From contig MU859066.1 of assembly GCA_033297205.1 (NCBI GenBank), positions 310,001-374,000 on the forward strand: a DNA stretch of 64,000 bases. Reading direction: 5' to 3'. Position numbers and translations under genes: made by a program. This document shows positions 60,121 to 64,000 of the stretch, piece after piece; the stretch's first letter is position 1, and each line of letters starts with the position of its first letter. Source of the stretch: Pseudoneurospora amorphoporcata. Lineage: Eukaryota > Ascomycota > Sordariomycetes > Sordariales > Sordariaceae. A model generated the notes under the pieces. That model searched no databases. It saw only the letters and a list, made by a program, of their open reading frames with translations, and was not told where the DNA came from.

Positions 60121-61106
60121 TGTTGATGTTGATAGAGTTCTTCATGGAATTTGCGAAGGTGGTTTGTTTGGTTGATGGGTAAGTGTCACTTACAGATTTA
60201 CTTTACGGGCGGGATGGGTGGGATCGCGACGCTTATATGCTTGCAAGTTCCCAGGCTTGGCACGGTTGTTTGGGTATGGGTACCGGAACGGGAAACCGGG
60301 GCCGTGCCGCAGCGCCGTAGTATCGAGGGCCAAGCCCGGGAATAAATCGGCAGTGGTCTCTGCCTGGCTGCTCAGCCCGGACACATGCCGGACTTAAACC
60401 CACTTAGATGAAGTTGCCTGTAGCTGTTGGATAGTTCGTTCAGCTCTGCATTGTTGCCTGGCTGGTGGTTGATCATGAACCGCTGATCCTTAGCTGTTAT
60501 GGTTTCCAAGCCACTATTACACTGTTATTAGTGCGAGTGTTGGTTGCTTCACTTCACTTGTAAGGAGGCTGAAAAGAAGCGGACCTAATCGATCAGGTTG
60601 TTCAAGGGGAAATGAAATGAAAAGTGTTCTCAAATTGTAACGAAGGAGTGAGTAGCTTACATTCTACTCGAGTGTTTCTGCTTGGTTGGTGGTTGAGTAC
60701 AGAAAGGGTTCAGAGACACAGCCAACACACATCAGACGCTCATATTATTGGTGCTCCCAAACAGGTGGTTACCTTATCATTGCGTCATTCTTCCGTACGA
60801 CATTTCTTATTCCAAGGTAACATGAGCGTGGGCCAGTGATATCAATCGTTCTTTCCATTAGGGTTGTATCTACCTATAGACATTTTCCATCTTAATCCCA
60901 ACATCTTACTTTTAATTTCTTTCTTCCCCCAATCCATCTTTCCATCCATATTCGTTCCACCCTTCCTTCCATTCTATCCACTTACCAGACTCGTTCCTTC
61001 CTCTCCTCTCGGGTTTCCCTCGCAACTAGCCTACCCCCCCTTACATACGGCTATATCCGGACGTCTACAGACTACGTAGCAGTACGCTAGAAGTTGCACT
61101 CTTATC
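60121..61106. other. Intergenic interval
   Basis: This contains the DUF3074 promoter and the 3' region of the small Cys-rich gene. A pyrimidine-rich stretch runs through about 60900-61040. No gene is seen. Confidence 0.5.
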
Positions 61107-61367
61107 CTAAAATATGCTATAAGCATTAGTAGCAGCTACACGCGCGGCCAACTCCTCAGCAGCCTTCTTCCTCGCCGCATCATCCTTCTTCCGCTGGCAG
61201 CTGTAGCATATCTTGTCGGCCCGTTTGGTGATCTCTCTGTTGCTGGAGCTGGTGCTGCCGCAAGCCCCATAGGATTTTGCCGAGGCGCACGTCAGGTTCT
61301 CGCTACTGGAGGCGACTGTGCTGTAGCACTCGGGGCATTCGTACTTGGTTGTTATCTGGCCGCACAT
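61107..61367 (-). CDS. Small Cys-rich protein, possible zinc-ribbon
   Basis: The 86-aa intronless frame starts MCGQITTKYECPECYS and has two CxxC pairs (CPEC and CYSC) about 40 residues apart, with three further Cys between. A charged Lys/Ala-rich helix (RKKDDAARKKAAEELAARV) ends it. Two CxxC pairs could bind one zinc ion. There is no signal peptide, so it is probably not a secreted effector. I recognise no family. Homologues in related fungi would confirm it. Confidence 0.5.
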   Translation of the reverse strand: MCGQITTKYECPECYSTVASSSENLTCASAKSYGACGSTSSSNREITKRADKICYSCQRKKDDAARKKAAEELAARVAATNAYSIF

Positions 61368-62421
61368 TTTGGGTGGGTGTTGTGGGAGTTTGATATTGGG
61401 GGACCGTCTGATTGTAGTTGTTAGCTTTTGCAGTTGAGTTAGCTGAAGTACTTCTGTTGGTGATGATGATGATGATGATGCTGGACAGGACAGTAGGAAT
61501 TGGCTAGACTTATATTTCGGAAATTTAGAAGGAGTAGCTGATCATATCTGAACACGACGTGAAGTATGCGTAAGGTATCACGGCTGTCTAGAACGTACAC
61601 ATTGTTTAGAAGTTGAGCTACCGAGGCTTTGGGTCAAGTGACTACGACAGTACTATCAAACAAGCTTGTGAAGTTCGTGATATGTGTGGCATACCCATCT
61701 GACCGTTAAAGAGCCATACAATGAAGTATAACTTAACCATATAACAGAATAGCCTCCGAGTGATAGGCTCCAGATCAACATATCGTAAGTTTTCAGCAAA
61801 AATATTTCAGCAAAAAAGTTCGAAGATGATGCCACCGAAGAGAAAAACAATCCTTAACAAGCACGGGAAAGATGATTGATGGTTTTGGGGTATCTTGTCT
61901 CTCAACTTCTCCCGTTCACTCGCTTCTGTCCCATTCCTGCCTCGTCACCGCAGCACTACACCTTGTGCCCTGCATAAGATGCAAGCAAGCAGATCCCTCC
62001 ACAGCGGATCTTCCACAAGCTTGTAGTGTGCTGCATACAAGGGACGCCACGTCTCTCCTCCGCTCATTGCTTCGGTGCTCGTCGTATGCTTTACCACGAG
62101 CCCGGTTAAACTTGTTTTGAAAACCAAACAAAACCTCATAATAGCCTCCTAAATGACCAGTGTCAAAAGCCCTCGAGTAGGGCAATGCCAAAAAAGCGAA
62201 AAGAAGAAGAAGAAGAAAATGCAAAAGAAACAGAGTTTTCCCACGCCGCTTTGTTGTCCGTTCGCCAATGCGCCTTGCTCGAATGAGCCGGAGAGTTTTA
62301 GCACCCGTCACCCTCCATCTGATTTAATCCACCACGGAAAGGAAAGGCCCAGCTGAGCTCGCCTGAACGCCGGGAGCATCGGAGCCACAGAAAATGTAAT
62401 ACCGTTCTCCTGGTCACGTTC
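61368..62421. other. Intergenic interval with GAT repeat
   Basis: A short GAT microsatellite lies near 61463-61480, probably in the leader of the small Cys-rich gene. AAG repeats occur near 62200-62220. No other gene is visible. Confidence 0.5.
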
Positions 62422-64000
62422 TCACTGACTCCCCTCGTCACCGACCTCGGCGGACTCGTCTCTGAATACTGTAGGATCTGCTGATCCCTCTTTCGATGGG
62501 AAGTCAAAGTCGGCGGGCAGCGGAAGTTGGTTAGCGTAGATGTCGATCACTCGGCCATCGACAATATCCTTCTGATGCGTCTTCATGTGGCGGCGGAGCT
62601 GATCCTGGCGGTGGAAGTTGCGGCAACAACCGCGCACATTGCAGTTGAAACGGCCCTTGACCTCGTGGGTACGCTTATGCTTGGACAAATTAGAAGACTC
62701 GCTAAACTTTTTGCCGCAGATGGGGCATTGAAGCGGCTTTTCGCCTGAATGGACGCGCATATGCATTGCTGAGAACACTGGTCAGAAACCTATCCGAGAC
62801 AAACTGCTCCTGTGTTTAAACTTACTGAGGGCACTAGGATATCTAAAGGTCTTGAAGCAGATGTTGCATTCCAGCGGCTTTTGATCAGAGTGAATGTACA
62901 TGTGCTGAGTCAAAGCCTGTTTTGCCGAGAATCCTTTGTGGCAGATCTTGCAGACATGTGGTTTATCTGTACACGTTAGAGATGATCACGAATAGCAAAG
63001 CGCACAACCACTTACGACCAATATGCGTTTGCATATGCCTCTCGATTTTGCTCCTCTGTGGAAAACCGTGCACGCCAGGGTGGCTCCGGGGACAGTCGTC
63101 CCAGGCGCAGAGGAACCCATAATTACCCTTGGATGCATGCTTGATGTGTACATTCGAAACGTGATCAAAGAGATCCCCCGCCTCTGTGAAAGTTTGGGCA
63201 CAAAGTTTACCATTGTCCTCCCGCCATAGGCACTTGTGTTCGTCATTATCTTCATCCATCTTGTCACTGTAGCTGGTTTCCGACGTATCTGCCGATGAGC
63301 TGCGTGTATGGGAGGGCGACTGAGCCCGAGTCTTTGCCTCCGACACCGGTGTGAGGGGAGAAGGTGTGTTCATGGATGCTCCCGAATCAGATGTGTCGAG
63401 AGGAGTGGCTGGAGACGAAGATAATGCCTCGGTTGCTGCCAACGTTCCGCTACTCCGCACACCTCCAGAGCCAGGGATCAAGTTGGGTAGAGCGAGCTGA
63501 CCGTTACTGTTGTTGCTCTTGTTGGGCTCGGTATTCGTGAAATACTGCCTATGTTGTGTGTTGAAGTGCCTGAGGTACGCCTCCGGATCACTCGTCTCAA
63601 ACCCACATTGCTGCAAGGCTTGACTTGCCTGGAAATCGCTAGCCACAGAGCTGTACTGACCAAACTGGGCGGCATTAAAAGACACAGGGATATGGCAGTT
63701 GGGATAGTTCTGGGGATCGTCTAACAGACAGGGCCGGGTGCAGTTTGACGACTCTCCATCTCCGTGAGCTGACAGCAGATGACTCGTGATATTAGCTAAC
63801 GGGTTCGGAAGCCAGCTTGGAGACAACAGAGATGTCTGCTGTGTGTTTCGAGAAACGCTTTGGTTCATGCCGTTCATGACTTGGTTCACTAAATCAGCGC
63901 GTGTGAGTTGAAACACAGACAGACAAGAGGAAAGGGGCAGTAATGGCGGCTTACTATTCTGGTTGAGACCATTAAGGCTGTTCATGTGGTTGAGGTTCAT
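62422..64000 (-). CDS. C2H2 transcription factor with six finger-like units, Zap1-like; reaches window edge
   Basis: Four exons are visible (64000-63955, 63888-63016, 62966-62826, 62768-62422), with introns of 66, 49 and 57 bp, giving 468 codons plus stop. The frame starts with an ATG exactly at 64000, but the true start may lie outside. The N-terminal half is Asn/Gln/Ser-rich. It is followed by a degenerate finger (CLWREDNGKLC ... HVSNVH), a split finger (CAWDDCPRSHPGVHGF ... HMQTH) and four regular ones. The order and the sequence LQCPICGKKFSESSNLSKHKRTH resemble yeast Zap1, the zinc-responsive activator. The C2H2 call is firm. The zinc-homeostasis role is a guess. Confidence 0.85.

Noticed and set aside
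1..64000. Functional tRNA genes, dispersed 5S rRNA genes, CRISPR arrays
   Set aside because: No intact tRNA or 5S sequence was seen by eye on either strand outside the two tRNA-like relics in the transposon island. CRISPR arrays are not expected in a fungus and none is present.

Overview
The window looks like nuclear DNA of a filamentous ascomycete, most likely a Sordariomycete close to Neurospora or Sordaria. The genes carry short introns (about 50-275 bp) with GT..AG ends and CTAAC/CTGAC-type branch sites. Their products are typical ascomycete housekeeping proteins. A 10-kb island is extremely AT-rich and full of TpA, which is the mark of repeat-induced point mutation (RIP). The species call is inference; no search was possible.

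Layout. 1-3836 is gene-poor flank. 3837-14195 is a transposon graveyard: a RIP-degraded Ty1/copia-type retrotransposon on the minus strand, with two 166-bp LTRs and a 5-bp target duplication. Nested in it are three terminal-inverted-repeat elements with perfect 8-bp target duplications, two solo LTRs of one family in opposite orientation with perfect 5-bp duplications, and a 543-bp miniature LTR-like element carrying Pol III-like boxes. After a gene-free interval comes a C2H2 regulator resembling MtfA (18475-19338), then acetate kinase (minus, 20786-22182) and a transposase-derived helix-turn-helix protein with a Gln-rich tail (23898-24820). Next is a large unrecognised Cys-cluster protein whose frame is broken by one TAG (minus, 27247-30908).

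From 32 kb on the window is a conserved housekeeping block: STT3 oligosaccharyltransferase (minus), the divergent ribosomal protein pair uL29/L35 and eL6, Golgi SNARE GOS1, the divergent mitochondrial pair ATP10 and branched-chain keto-acid dehydrogenase E2, a small single-pass membrane protein, gluconokinase (minus), dipeptidyl peptidase III, a DUF3074 protein (minus), a small Cys-rich protein (minus), and a multi-finger C2H2 factor with Zap1-like fingers (minus) that reaches the right edge. A roughly 6-kb gene-poor stretch (49932-55939) holds a small inverted-repeat element and strong hairpins.

Functional links are loose, as expected in a eukaryote. Two divergent pairs share promoters and a theme: two large-subunit ribosomal proteins, and two mitochondrial proteins. 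Exon structures were assembled by hand from splice signals, reading frame and family conservation; for all multi-exon genes the summed exon length is a multiple of three.
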